A stretch of 64,000 nt of DNA, taken from the NCBI RefSeq assembly GCF_002946835.1, contig NZ_CP026652.1:2790001-2854000 (forward strand), read 5' to 3'. Below are positions 42,001 through 50,653 of this stretch, piece after piece. The stretch is from Streptomyces dengpaensis. Lineage in GTDB: Bacteria; Actinomycetota; Actinomycetes; Streptomycetales; Streptomycetaceae. The notes below the pieces were generated by a model. It was not told the DNA's origin and did no database searches. It saw only the letters and a program-made list of their open reading frames with translations. Positions within the stretch are counted from its first letter, which is position 1, and each line of letters starts with the position of its first letter. Both the position numbers and the translations under genes were made by a program.

Positions 42001-43434
42001 TCAGCCCTTGACCACTCCCAGCGGCACCAGTCGGGCCACTGTGCGGCACAGACCCGCGCCCTCACTCGCCGCCACCACCGCGCTGACGTCCTTGTACGCC
42101 TCCGGTGCCTCCTCGGTCAGGCCGCGCCACGACAGCGGGCGTACGGCGATGCCGTCCCGCTTCAGCCGGGCGCGCAGGTCCTCGGTCGCGATCGTGCGTA
42201 GGGCCCGGTGGCGGCTCAGCGTCCTGCCCGCGCCGTGGCAGGTGGAGTGGAACGCGTCGCCGCCGGGGACGCCGGTCAGGACGTACGACGCCGTGCCCAT
42301 GGTGCCGGGGATCAGCACCGGCTGGCCGAACTTCCGTAGCGGCTGGGGCAGTTCGGGGTGGCCGGGCGGGAAGGCCCGCGTGGCGCCCTTGCGGTGGACG
42401 CACAGGCGGCGGTGCGTCCCGTTCACCTCGTGGGTCTCGATCTTGGCGAGGTTGTGGGACACGTCGTACACCAGGGACAGCCGCACGTCCGCCGTGCGGC
42501 GGAAGATCCGGCGTGTCATGTCGGAGAGCAACTGGCGGTTCGCGCGGCCGTAGTTGGCGGCCGCGGCCATCGCGCCCAGATACGCCTGGCCCTCGGGCGA
42601 GTGGACCGGGGTGCAGGCCAGTTGCCGGTCGGGGACGGTGATGCCGTACCGGGCCATGGCTTGGTCCATCGCGCGGACGTGGTCGGTGCAGATCTGGTGC
42701 CCGAGGCCGCGCGAACCGCAGTGGATCATCACGCACACCTGGCCGCGGGCGATCCCGAAGGCGTTGGCGGCCGGTTCGTCGTACACCTCGGCGACCTCCT
42801 GGATCTCCAGGAAGTGGTTGGCGGAGCCGAGACTGCCCACCTGTCCGAGACCGCGCTCCCGGGCCCGCTCGCTCACCTGCGTGATGTCGGCGTCGGCGAC
42901 CGCGCCGCCGTCCTCGCAGCGGGTCAGGTCGCGTTCTTCGCCGTGGCCCTCCGCCACCGCGTACCGGGAACCGCCCTCCAGGAGCCGCTCCAGCTGCCGG
43001 CGAGTGAACGGCCGCCACAGCCCGCCGGGGCCCGCGCCGCGCGGGATCGCCCGGTCCAGGGCGTCCATGATCGCGGGCAGCGCCGACCGAAGCTCCTCCC
43101 GGTCGCAGTCGGCCGCCAGCAGCCGCACCCCGCAGGAAATGTCGAAGCCGACCCCGCCCGGCGAGACCACGCCGCCCTCGTCCACGTCCGTCGCGGCCAC
43201 ACCGCCGATGGGGAAGCCGTAGCCCCAGTGGATGTCCGGCATGGCGTACGAGGCGACGACGATGCCCGGCAGTGTGGCCACGTTGGCCACCTGCTGCAGC
43301 GACTGTTCGGCGTCTCTCAGCAGGCCTCGGGAGGCGAACACCACGCCGGGTACCCGCATCTCGTCCCGCTGTTCGATACGGAAGCGGTAGGGGCCCTCCT
43401 CGACCAGTTCGTCGACCAGTTCCACCAGTTTCAT
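42001..43434 (-). CDS. rtcB: RNA-splicing ligase RtcB
   Basis: 477 residues. Joins RNA 2',3'-cyclic phosphate or 3'-phosphate to 5'-OH ends using GTP and Mn2+. Metal and GMP ligands are visible: [14 protein letters not shown] (D98, C101), [13 protein letters not shown] (His), [12 protein letters not shown] (His), [12 protein letters not shown] (His) and the guanylylated-histidine motif [10 protein letters not shown]. Length is typical of bacterial RtcB. ATG 43434, followed by [20 protein letters not shown]. Convergent with archease, its activator, which is unusual in that the partners are not in one operon. Confidence 0.95.
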   Translation of the reverse strand: MKLVELVDELVEEGPYRFRIEQRDEMRVPGVVFASRGLLRDAEQSLQQVANVATLPGIVVASYAMPDIHWGYGFPIGGVAATDVDEGGVVSPGGVGFDISCGVRLLAADCDREELRSALPAIMDALDRAIPRGAGPGGLWRPFTRRQLERLLEGGSRYAVAEGHGEERDLTRCEDGGAVADADITQVSERARERGLGQVGSLGSANHFLEIQEVAEVYDEPAANAFGIARGQVCVMIHCGSRGLGHQICTDHVRAMDQAMARYGITVPDRQLACTPVHSPEGQAYLGAMAAAANYGRANRQLLSDMTRRIFRRTADVRLSLVYDVSHNLAKIETHEVNGTHRRLCVHRKGATRAFPPGHPELPQPLRKFGQPVLIPGTMGTASYVLTGVPGGDAFHSTCHGAGRTLSRHRALRTIATEDLRARLKRDGIAVRPLSWRGLTEEAPEAYKDVSAVVAASEGAGLCRTVARLVPLGVVKG

Positions 43435-43612
43435 CGTGGCCTCCGTTTCGTCGTGCCCTCCGCTTCATCGTGGCCTCCGCCGAACTTGCCTCCCTTCTCC
43501 TTCTCGCCCCTCCTCCGTCTCGTCCTGACCTGTACGGGTATCCATCGCGCCCTGGGCCACACCTCCCCGCTTGTCCCCGCTTGCCCGGCCGCACCAGGGG
43601 TACCCGGCGTCC

Positions 43613-44065
43613 ATGACCAGCATCGATCTCAAGAGCAGCGCATTCAGTGACCACGCGGCAATCCCCCGCCAGTACGCGTTGGAGGGGGAGAACGTCTCCC
43701 CGCCGCTGACCTGGTCCGGCGTACCGTACGACGCGGTGGAGCTGGTCCTGCTGTGCGAGGACCCCGACGCTCCGTCGGGCTCCTTCGTGCACTGGATCGT
43801 CGTGGGCATCGACCCCCACAGCGACGGCGTGGAGGCAGGACAGAGCCCGCGCGGCGGCGACGAACTCGTCAACGGGTACGGCCGCCCCGGCTGGGGCGGG
43901 CCCCACCCGCCGCCCGGGGACAAGGCGCACCACTACGTCTTCACCCTCTACGCCCTCGCGGAGCCGTGCATCCTCCCGGACGCTCCCAGCGCCGATCAGG
44001 TGCATCAGACCGCCGAGAAACACGAGCTGGCCGACGGCACCTTGGTCGGGCTGTACCACCGCTGA
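43613..44065 (+). CDS. YbhB/YbcL family PEBP-like protein
   Basis: 150 residues from ATG 43613. Phosphatidylethanolamine-binding-protein fold: ENVSPPLTWSGVPYDAVELV, LLCEDPDAPSGSFVHWIVVG (the CEDPDAP motif), GGPHPPPGDKAHHYVFTLYA. Bacterial members bind phosphate-type anions; the physiological ligand is unknown. Stop lies 3 bp from the end of the convergent PolX gene. Confidence 0.88.
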   Translation: MTSIDLKSSAFSDHAAIPRQYALEGENVSPPLTWSGVPYDAVELVLLCEDPDAPSGSFVHWIVVGIDPHSDGVEAGQSPRGGDELVNGYGRPGWGGPHPPPGDKAHHYVFTLYALAEPCILPDAPSADQVHQTAEKHELADGTLVGLYHR

Positions 44066-44068
44066 GCG

Positions 44069-45886
44069 TTACGCCGTCGAGTGCCGCTTGGCACGCCCTG
44101 TGTCGCGGCTTCTGGCGCGGCCCTTGTTACGGCCCTTGGCGCGCCCCTTGTCCAGGAAGCGCCGCAGCCGCGCCTCCGGCCAGGTGTTGATCACGTCGTC
44201 CTTGGTGAGCCAGCCGCGCTGCGCCGTCGCCACGCCGTAGCGCATGTAGGCCAGGTGGAGGGCGGCGTGGGCGTCGCTGTCGACGGCGAACCTCACCCCG
44301 TACCGCTTGGCCCGCAGGATGTGCTCGTCGGACAGGTCGAGCCGGTCCGGATGGGCGTTGATCTCCAGGGCCGTGCCGGTGCGCGCGCAGGCGGCGAACA
44401 CCGCGTCGAGGTCGGCGTCGACGGCCGGCCGCTTGCCGATGAGGCGGGTGGTGGGGTGGCCGATGATGTTGACGTACGGGTTCTCGCAGGCCCGGACGAT
44501 CCGGCGGGTCATCTCCTCGCGCCCCTGGTTGAAGTGCGAGTGCACCGAGGCCACGCACAGGTCGAAGCCGGCCAGGAAGTCGTCCGGCCAGTCCACGTCA
44601 CCCTCGGGCCCGATGTTCAGCTCCACGCCGTGCAGGAGCCGCATTCCGCCGCGCTTGGCGCGCTTCCCGCGTGTGCCGTACGCGCCGTCGAGCCGCCGTA
44701 CGTCCTCGCGCTGGGCCAGCATCCGTTCGTCGGTCATCCGCTGCATGGACAGGTCCGGTCCGTGGTCGGTGATCGCGTAGTAGGCGTAGCCGCGCCCGGC
44801 GGCCGCGGCGACCATGTCCTCCAGCGGGGCGAGGCCGTCGGTGAGGTCGGTGTGCGTGTGCAGGTCGCCCCGGATGTCCGCCTCCTCCACCAGGTCGGGC
44901 AGCTCGTCGCGCAGGCCCGCCTCGATCTCGCCGCGGTCCTCCCGCAGCGTGGGCGGGATCCACGGCAGGCCGAGCCGGGCGTACACCTCCTCCTCCGTCT
45001 CGGAGACGGTCTTCTCTCCGCTCTCGACGTCGAACAGCCCGTACTCGGATAGCTTGAGTCCCTGGTGCACGGCCAGTTCCCGGGTGCGGATGTTGTGCGC
45101 CTTGGAGCCGGTGAAGTACTGGAGCGCCGCGCCCCAGGAGTCCGGGGGTACGACGCGCAGGTCGACGGCGAGGCCCTTGGTGGTGCGGATCGACGTCTTG
45201 GTCCTGCCCTGCGCGATGACCTCCATGACGTACGGCAGCTCGGTGAATGCCCGCATCAGCGGCCCCGAGTCCTCGGCCGCGGTGAGGATGTCGATGTCGC
45301 CGACGGTCTCGCGCACACGGCGCAGCGAGCCGGCGTACGCGCAGCGGCGGCAGCCGTTCACCCGGGACAGCTCGGCGACGATGTCCTCGGCGAGGCCCAT
45401 GGCGACGTCGAGCTGGACGCGGTCCTCGGCGGACCTCAGGAGCCCGATGCCGTGGAGGATGTTCTCCTCCGTTTTCGGCCCGAAGCCCTTCAGGTCGCGC
45501 AGCCGCTCGGCGTGGATGGCGTCGACCAGTTCGTCGATCGAGGAGACGCCCAGCTCCTCGTACAGCGTCAGCGCCTTCTTCGGGCCGAGCATGGGGATGG
45601 CCGTCAGCCGCCGGACACCGGCGGGGATCTTCGCCCGCAGCTGCTCGACCGCGGACACGCTGCCGCTGTTGACGTACTCGACGACCTTCTCGGCGATCGA
45701 CTTGCCAACGCCGGGGATCTGCTGGAGGCCCTTGGCGTCGAGCGTGGAGACATCGGCGGGGTGACCGCCGATCGCGCGGGCAGCCTTCTCGTAGACACGT
45801 GCCTTGAACGCGTCGCCTCCGGTGATCGAGATCAGGTCCGCGTATTCCTGGAACAGCGCGGCGACCTCGTCGTTGGACCGGGCCAT
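44069..45886 (-). CDS. polX: DNA polymerase/3'-5' exonuclease PolX (family X polymerase plus PHP domain)
   Basis: 605 residues from ATG 45886. Order: HhH (LQQIPGVGKSIAEKVVEYV, about residues 45-75), second HhH (LKGFGPKTEENILH), nucleotidyltransferase core with AYAGSLRRVRETVGDIDILT (GS...DxD) and GLAVDLRVV (third Asp), then PHP domain from about residue 335: DLHTHTDLTDG, AITDHGP, LLHGVELNIG, VASVHSHF, EINAHPDRLD, AVDSDAHAALH, all metal ligands present. Ends in a Lys/Arg-rich tail of about 25 residues. Gap-filling and end-processing enzyme; neighbour to Ku and LigD-Pol. The frame is open upstream to 46066 but not conserved. Confidence 0.92.
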   Translation of the reverse strand: MARSNDEVAALFQEYADLISITGGDAFKARVYEKAARAIGGHPADVSTLDAKGLQQIPGVGKSIAEKVVEYVNSGSVSAVEQLRAKIPAGVRRLTAIPMLGPKKALTLYEELGVSSIDELVDAIHAERLRDLKGFGPKTEENILHGIGLLRSAEDRVQLDVAMGLAEDIVAELSRVNGCRRCAYAGSLRRVRETVGDIDILTAAEDSGPLMRAFTELPYVMEVIAQGRTKTSIRTTKGLAVDLRVVPPDSWGAALQYFTGSKAHNIRTRELAVHQGLKLSEYGLFDVESGEKTVSETEEEVYARLGLPWIPPTLREDRGEIEAGLRDELPDLVEEADIRGDLHTHTDLTDGLAPLEDMVAAAAGRGYAYYAITDHGPDLSMQRMTDERMLAQREDVRRLDGAYGTRGKRAKRGGMRLLHGVELNIGPEGDVDWPDDFLAGFDLCVASVHSHFNQGREEMTRRIVRACENPYVNIIGHPTTRLIGKRPAVDADLDAVFAACARTGTALEINAHPDRLDLSDEHILRAKRYGVRFAVDSDAHAALHLAYMRYGVATAQRGWLTKDDVINTWPEARLRRFLDKGRAKGRNKGRARSRDTGRAKRHSTA

Positions 45887-46114
45887 GGGTGACGAGTAGG
45901 CATGGATCCGGCGATCATGCGGGGCGGGGGGAGGAATTCGGGCCGGGCCGTCCAGCGGCCGGTGCCCCTGCCGGTGCATGTCCCTGCCGGTGCCTGCCGG
46001 GTTGTTCTCGCCCCCTCCGCCCCTACCCTTCCCGTCCTTGGGGGCTCTGCCCCCAAACCCCCTCATCGCGCTTCGCGCTCGTCCTCGAAGCCGGACAGGC
46101 TGGATACCCCCCTT

Positions 46115-47113
46115 TCAGCCTGTGCGCTTTCGTGGGGTGGCCTTCTTCGCGGTGGCCTTCTTCGCGGTGGCCTTCTTCGCGGTCGTCTTCTTCGCGGTCG
46201 TCTTCTTTGCCGTCGTCTTCTTTGCCGTCGTCTTCTTCGCCGTGGACGTCGACTTCTTGCCGCTGACCTCCTTGGGGGCCGTACGGGCGGACTTGCGGCG
46301 GGCCGGGAGGGACGTGACCTCGGCGGGTTCCTCGCCGCGCGACTCCTTGGCGGCGCGCACGCTCTTCTCCAGGGCGGCCATGAGGTCGAGCACCTTGCCG
46401 CCGGTCCGCTCCCCCGCGGGGACGGCGGGCGGCTCCACGCCGGAGGCCTTGGCCGCGATGACCTCCTCGACGGCCTCGCGGTACTCGTCGTGCAGGTCGG
46501 CGAGGTCGACCTCGCCGAGGGTGTCCATCAGGGCGTCCGCCAGGTCCAGTTCCTTGTCCCGGACGGTGACGCTCGCGTCCGGGGCGACCTCGTCGGTGGC
46601 GCGGATCTCGTCCGGCCAGAGGAGGCCGTGCATGGCGATGACGTCGTCGACGACGCGCAGCATGCCGAGCCGCTCACGGCCGCGCAGCGCGAACTTCGCG
46701 ATGGCGACCTTGTTGCTGCGCTTCAGGGCCTCACGCAGAAGGGTGTACGGCTTGGCGGCGGAGACACCGTTCGCGGCCAGGTAGTACGCCGTGTCCATCT
46801 GGAGGGGATCGATCCGGTCGGCCGGTACGAAGGCCACGATCTCGATGGTCCTGGCGGTCGGGATCGGCAGCGAGGCCAGGTCCTCGTCCGTGATCGGGAT
46901 CAGCGTGCCATCCGCTTCCTCGTACGCCTTGCCGATCTCCGCGGTGGTGACCTCGCGGTCCTCCAGTTCGCAGACCTTGCGGTAGCGGATGCGGCCGCCG
47001 TCGTCGAGGTGGACCTGGCGGAAGGAGATCGAGTGGCTCTCCGTGGCGTTCACGAGCTTGATGGGGATGGTGACCAGGCCGAAGGAGATGGCGCCGTTCC
47101 ATATGGATCGCAC
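46115..47113 (-). CDS. ku: Ku, non-homologous end-joining protein
   Basis: 332 residues from GTG 47113 (AAGGG 8 bases upstream; a GTG at 47122 is the alternative). SIWNGAISFGLVTIPIKLVN, FRQVHLDDGGRIRYRKVCEL, LDLADALMDTLGEVDLADLH. Ring-forming dimer that binds double-strand ends. The last 65 residues are a Lys-rich tail with repeated AKKTT and AKKAT units, as in streptomycete and mycobacterial Ku, likely binding DNA. Divergent from the LigD-type polymerase across 73 bp that must contain both promoters. Confidence 0.95.
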   Translation of the reverse strand: MRSIWNGAISFGLVTIPIKLVNATESHSISFRQVHLDDGGRIRYRKVCELEDREVTTAEIGKAYEEADGTLIPITDEDLASLPIPTARTIEIVAFVPADRIDPLQMDTAYYLAANGVSAAKPYTLLREALKRSNKVAIAKFALRGRERLGMLRVVDDVIAMHGLLWPDEIRATDEVAPDASVTVRDKELDLADALMDTLGEVDLADLHDEYREAVEEVIAAKASGVEPPAVPAGERTGGKVLDLMAALEKSVRAAKESRGEEPAEVTSLPARRKSARTAPKEVSGKKSTSTAKKTTAKKTTAKKTTAKKTTAKKATAKKATAKKATPRKRTG

Positions 47114-47186
47114 GTGCAGCACCCTTCCGATCGAGATCCGTTGCCCGTTTATCCGTTATCGCCCGGTTTCGTGGGATTCTCATCGT

Positions 47187-48068
47187 ATGACGCCGATCAC
47201 GGAGGTGGAGGGGCGCAGGCTCGCGCTCAGCAATCTGGAGAAGATCCTCTATCCGGACACCGGCTTCACCAAGGGGGAGGTGCTGCACTACTACGCCACG
47301 GTGGCGGACGCGCTGCTGCCGCACCTGCGCGACCGGCCCGTCTCCTTCCTCCGCTACCCGGACGGGCCCGGCGGACAGGTCTTCTTCACCAAGAACGTGC
47401 CGCCCGGTACGCCCGCCTGGGTCAGGACGGCCCAGGTCCCCCGCTCGGAGGGGCCCGCGCGGATGGTGCTGGTCCAGGACCTCGCCAGTCTCATGTGGGC
47501 GGCGAACCTCGTGACCGAGTTCCACACGCCGCAGTGGACGATCGACACGCCCGGGGTCGCCGACCGGATCGTCTTCGACCTCGATCCGGGGGCGCCCGCG
47601 AGCGTGGTCGAGTGCTGTGAGGTGGCGTTGTGGTTGCGGGAGCGGCTGGCCGCCGACGGGATCGAGGCGTACGTCAAGACGTCCGGGTCGAAGGGGTTGC
47701 ATCTGCTGGCAGCGGTGGAGCCTGCGGCGTCGGCGGAGGTCAGTGGGTATGCGAAGGAGCTTGCCGTCGAGGCTGAGCGGGAGCTGGGCGGGCGGGTCAC
47801 CCACCTGATGACCAAGAGGCTTCGGGCGGGGAAGGTCTTCGTCGACTTCAGTCAGAACGCGGCGCGTAAGACGACCGCGACGCCGTACACCCTCCGGGCG
47901 CGGCCCTCGCCCACCGTGTCCGCTCCCGTGACCTGGGACGAGGTCGCCTCCTGCGCCCGGCCCGGCCAGCTGGTCTTCCTCGCCGGTGACGTCGCGCCCC
48001 GCCTTCAGCGGTACGGGGATCTGCTGGCGCCGCTGCTCAGCCCGGAGGGCGCGAGGCCACTGCCGTGA
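47187..48068 (+). CDS. LigD-type polymerase domain (stand-alone PolDom / eukaryotic-primase type)
   Basis: 293 residues from ATG 47187. LSNLEKILYPDTGFTKGEVL, LLPHLRDRPVSFLRYPDGPG, IVFDLDPG (metal aspartates), VKTSGSKGLHLL, VDFSQNAARKTTATPYTLRA. No ligase or phosphoesterase domain is fused. Adds ribonucleotides in NHEJ gap filling. Paired with Ku divergently; a separate ATP ligase must be elsewhere. Confidence 0.93.
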   Translation: MTPITEVEGRRLALSNLEKILYPDTGFTKGEVLHYYATVADALLPHLRDRPVSFLRYPDGPGGQVFFTKNVPPGTPAWVRTAQVPRSEGPARMVLVQDLASLMWAANLVTEFHTPQWTIDTPGVADRIVFDLDPGAPASVVECCEVALWLRERLAADGIEAYVKTSGSKGLHLLAAVEPAASAEVSGYAKELAVEAERELGGRVTHLMTKRLRAGKVFVDFSQNAARKTTATPYTLRARPSPTVSAPVTWDEVASCARPGQLVFLAGDVAPRLQRYGDLLAPLLSPEGARPLP

Positions 48069-48252
48069 CGGGGGGTTTCGCCCCCTCCGCTCCTACCCGT
48101 CCCGTACTGGGGGCTGCCGCCCCCAGACCCCCCGCTTGTCGCGCTTCGCGCTCGTCCTCAAACGCCGGACGGGCTAAGAATTCGCCCCTCCGGCGTTTGA
48201 GGAGCGCGGTCTGGGGCGGCGGGGGCGAAAACCCGCCCCAGCCCCGCCGGCG
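48069..48252. repeat. REP-like inverted repeat (CCTCAAACGCCGG)
   Basis: CCTCAAACGCCGG at 48156-48168 and CCGGCGTTTGAGG at 48190-48202 form a 13-bp stem between converging genes, nested in longer GC-rich arms. The same word (CCGGCGTTTGAGG) recurs at 55902-55914, so it is a dispersed element. It could terminate both converging genes. Confidence 0.75.
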
Positions 48253-49056
48253 TCACACCCGCAGCCACGTATGCCGGTCTCGGGCCATCGCATGGAGGGC
48301 CTCCACATCCGCCGGTTTCAGGATGCCGCCTAGGCGGGCCAGGGAGGTGATGTCCGTGTCCTGGAGGATGCGGACCTCGCGTGGGGGTGCCAGGACGTCC
48401 AGATGCGCGGGGCCGGTCACGGCGAGGACGGGGCAGACCTCGGCGGTGAGGGCGTACGACGCGCGGTCGGCGTCGGCGCGGACGCGGCGCAGCAGTGGAC
48501 GCGGCTCATGGCGCCCGACCGTGACCATCGGGTCGGCCACGATGACGCGCTGCTTGCGGGCGTAGAGGGCGCACACGGCGAAGAGGCCGCCGGGCCCGAT
48601 GATCAGGTGATGGATGCGCTCGCCACCGGGGAGCGGAACCGAGTGGAGGGTGTGCCACCCCGCCCCCTCCAGCTGGTCGAGCGCTTCGCCGACGGCCTGC
48701 TCGGCGGCAAGCGCACGGCGGCGCGGGTCGGGGCGCAGGCGGTGCGCCGGGCCCGGATCACGGTCGAGGGCGATCAGCAGCGCCTCGCCGGGCCGGTTCG
48801 GCGCGAGGTCGTCGTCCGGGTGGAGGGTCAGCCGGGCCAGCTCCGCCGGGGTCGGCACGGGGGGTGGCCCCACCGTCACCGGGCCGGTCAGGAACGGGCC
48901 GAGTACGTCGAGCACCTCCTCGCGCCGGTCCTCGCTGAGCAGGTTGACCCGGGCCGCCTCACGGTCGTACCAGGCGACGTTCCGGCCGTCGGTCAGGCAC
49001 ACGTACAGGCGCTCCTGTCCGTGGCGCCAGGTCGGTATGACGCGCAGTCCGTTCAT
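48253..49056 (-). CDS. NERD-domain (nuclease-related) protein
   Basis: 267 residues. The middle carries AAEQAVGEALDQLEGAGWHT, LHSVPLPGGERIHHLIIGPG, GLFAVCALYARKQRVIVADP, the NERD fold related to restriction-like nucleases (the IGPxGLF strand). The N-terminal YVCLTDGRNVAWYDREAARV is found in streptomycete relatives. Whether it cuts DNA is unknown; the catalytic Asp-x-Lys pattern is not fully clear. Located next to the NHEJ genes, which is suggestive only. Confidence 0.75.
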   Translation of the reverse strand: MNGLRVIPTWRHGQERLYVCLTDGRNVAWYDREAARVNLLSEDRREEVLDVLGPFLTGPVTVGPPPVPTPAELARLTLHPDDDLAPNRPGEALLIALDRDPGPAHRLRPDPRRRALAAEQAVGEALDQLEGAGWHTLHSVPLPGGERIHHLIIGPGGLFAVCALYARKQRVIVADPMVTVGRHEPRPLLRRVRADADRASYALTAEVCPVLAVTGPAHLDVLAPPREVRILQDTDITSLARLGGILKPADVEALHAMARDRHTWLRV

Positions 49057-49164
49057 GCACCATCACCCCATGACCATGGGAACAGGCGGGGTGCTCCAGG
49101 GGCAAGAACCCGGTTACCTTTGGGAGGGGTTGGGAGAGTTGGGGGAGCTGGCTGGGAGGCACCG

Positions 49165-49674
49165 TTGCGGACCCGCGGAAGGCAACCCGATGTTCCGCCT
49201 CCGGGCAGCCCGTGGAGCGAGATCGTGCCCGGTCTGTGGATGGGCGGACACGCGTTCGCGGGGCGCTCCGGTGAGCCGGAATTCGCGGTCGTACGGAATG
49301 AGTTCGACCTGGTCCTGACGTTGTTGCGGCTGCCAGGGCACGGCCCGGCCCCGGGCGTCGAGCACCATGTGTGGCCCATACCGGACGGTCCCCTCGACGG
49401 TACGCACCTGGCGGGTGTCATGCGACTCGCGCGGGCCGCCGACGAGGCGCTGGAGGACGGTCGGCGCGTCCTGGTCCGCTGCTATCACGGCTACAACCGT
49501 TCGGGGCTGGTCGTCGCGCACGCGCTCGTGCTCGCGGGGCACACCGCCGAGGAGGCGATACGGCTGATCCGGAGCCGTCGCTCGCCGTGGGCGCTGCACA
49601 ACGACCTGTTCGTGGAGTACCTGCGGGCCGGGCTCGCGACGGCCAGGCTCCTGGAGGAACTGGCGGAGCCATGA
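49165..49674 (+). CDS. Dual-specificity/tyrosine-phosphatase-like protein
   Basis: 169 residues from TTG 49165, chosen because GGGAGG lies 4 bases upstream. IVPGLWMGGHAFAGRSGEPE, VVRNEFDLVLTLLRLPGHGP, VWPIPDGPLDGT with the general-acid Asp, and the P-loop LVRCYHGYNRSGLV, C106 and R112 of C-x5-R. Two-thirds the length of typical PTPs, fits the compact DSP class. A regulatory phosphatase of unknown substrate. Upstream frame is open but overlaps the NERD gene antisense. Confidence 0.8.
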   Translation: MRTRGRQPDVPPPGSPWSEIVPGLWMGGHAFAGRSGEPEFAVVRNEFDLVLTLLRLPGHGPAPGVEHHVWPIPDGPLDGTHLAGVMRLARAADEALEDGRRVLVRCYHGYNRSGLVVAHALVLAGHTAEEAIRLIRSRRSPWALHNDLFVEYLRAGLATARLLEELAEP

Positions 49675-49805
49675 CCTGACCGCCCGCCCTCCACTACCGG
49701 GTGATCCGCGGCTCCGATGGCTCAGTGTGACCTGCGCTCACCCAAATCCGGCTCCTAATGTGGCGATTAGTCAGTTTCATCCCGCCTCCCTGAAGGAGCC
49801 CTCTC

Positions 49806-50528
49806 ATGTCTCAGCGATCCACGTTCACGCGCCGTCTCGGTATAGCCGTCGCCGCCGGCAGCCTCGTCGCAGTCGTCGGCGCCACCCCCGCCCTCGCCGG
49901 AGGCGAAGGGATGGGGAACCCCGGAACCGGCAGCAGCGGCGCCTTGACCGGCAACGACGGCGGCGGAGGCTCCCCAGGCGGCCTCGGCGGCACCGGCTTC
50001 GACGGAGGCGGAGGGAACGGCTTCGGCTTCGGCGGCAACGGCTTCAACGGATTCAACGGATTCAACGGATTCAACGGCAACGGGAACGGCTTTGGCTTCG
50101 GAGGCAACGGCTTCAACGGAGTCGGGAACGGCAAGGGCTTCGGGGGCAACGGCTTCGGGGGCTTCGGCGGCTTCGGGGGCAACAACTTCAACGACTTCAA
50201 CAACTTCAACGGCTTCAACGGCTTCAACGGCTTCAACGGCTTCAACGGCTTCCACGGCAACGACAACCGCAACGACTCCGACAACGACAGTTCCACCGTC
50301 AGAGGCAGGGTCGACATCAACGGCGGGCTGGCCCTGCGCACCGCTCCGGACAACCGCAGTCGGCTGACCCGTATCGCGCGCAACGGCGAGGACGTCCGCA
50401 TCTTCTGCAAGGCCTGGGGCGATTCCGTCTTCGGCAACCGCATCTGGTACCTGCTCGCCGACGGCACCTGGTCCTGGGGCCCCGCGCGCTTCATCGACCT
50501 CTTGGACAAGGAACCCCGCTGGTGCTGA
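49806..50528 (+). CDS. Secreted Asn-Gly-Phe repeat protein with C-terminal SH3 domain
   Basis: 240 residues; AAGGAG before ATG 49806. Signal peptide MSQRSTFTRRLGIAVAAGSL to ATPALA. Residues about 60-155 are low complexity, built on NGFNGFNGF and GGNGFG, an FG-type disordered region; then an SH3-like domain (VDINGGLALRTAPDNRSRLT, FCKAWGDSVFGNRIWYLLAD, WGPARFIDLLD) that in bacteria binds cell-wall peptide. Likely anchored to the cell wall by SH3. Function unknown; the repeat is unusual in bacteria. Confidence 0.8.
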   Translation: MSQRSTFTRRLGIAVAAGSLVAVVGATPALAGGEGMGNPGTGSSGALTGNDGGGGSPGGLGGTGFDGGGGNGFGFGGNGFNGFNGFNGFNGNGNGFGFGGNGFNGVGNGKGFGGNGFGGFGGFGGNNFNDFNNFNGFNGFNGFNGFNGFHGNDNRNDSDNDSSTVRGRVDINGGLALRTAPDNRSRLTRIARNGEDVRIFCKAWGDSVFGNRIWYLLADGTWSWGPARFIDLLDKEPRWC

Positions 50529-50653
50529 CCACCTGATCCACCCGACCCACTGGACACACCCGACACCGATCGGCCGCGCACGAGATACGCCGGAACAGCC
50601 CGTTTATCACTACATAACGGGACATCAGGTCCCCCGCTTGCTACGTTCCGGAC

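Noticed and set aside
42062..44059. 665-codon minus-strand frame over rtcB and the PEBP gene
   Set aside because: Overlaps rtcB in a different frame on the same strand and runs antisense to the PEBP gene; Arg/Gly-rich with no domain. Shadow frame.
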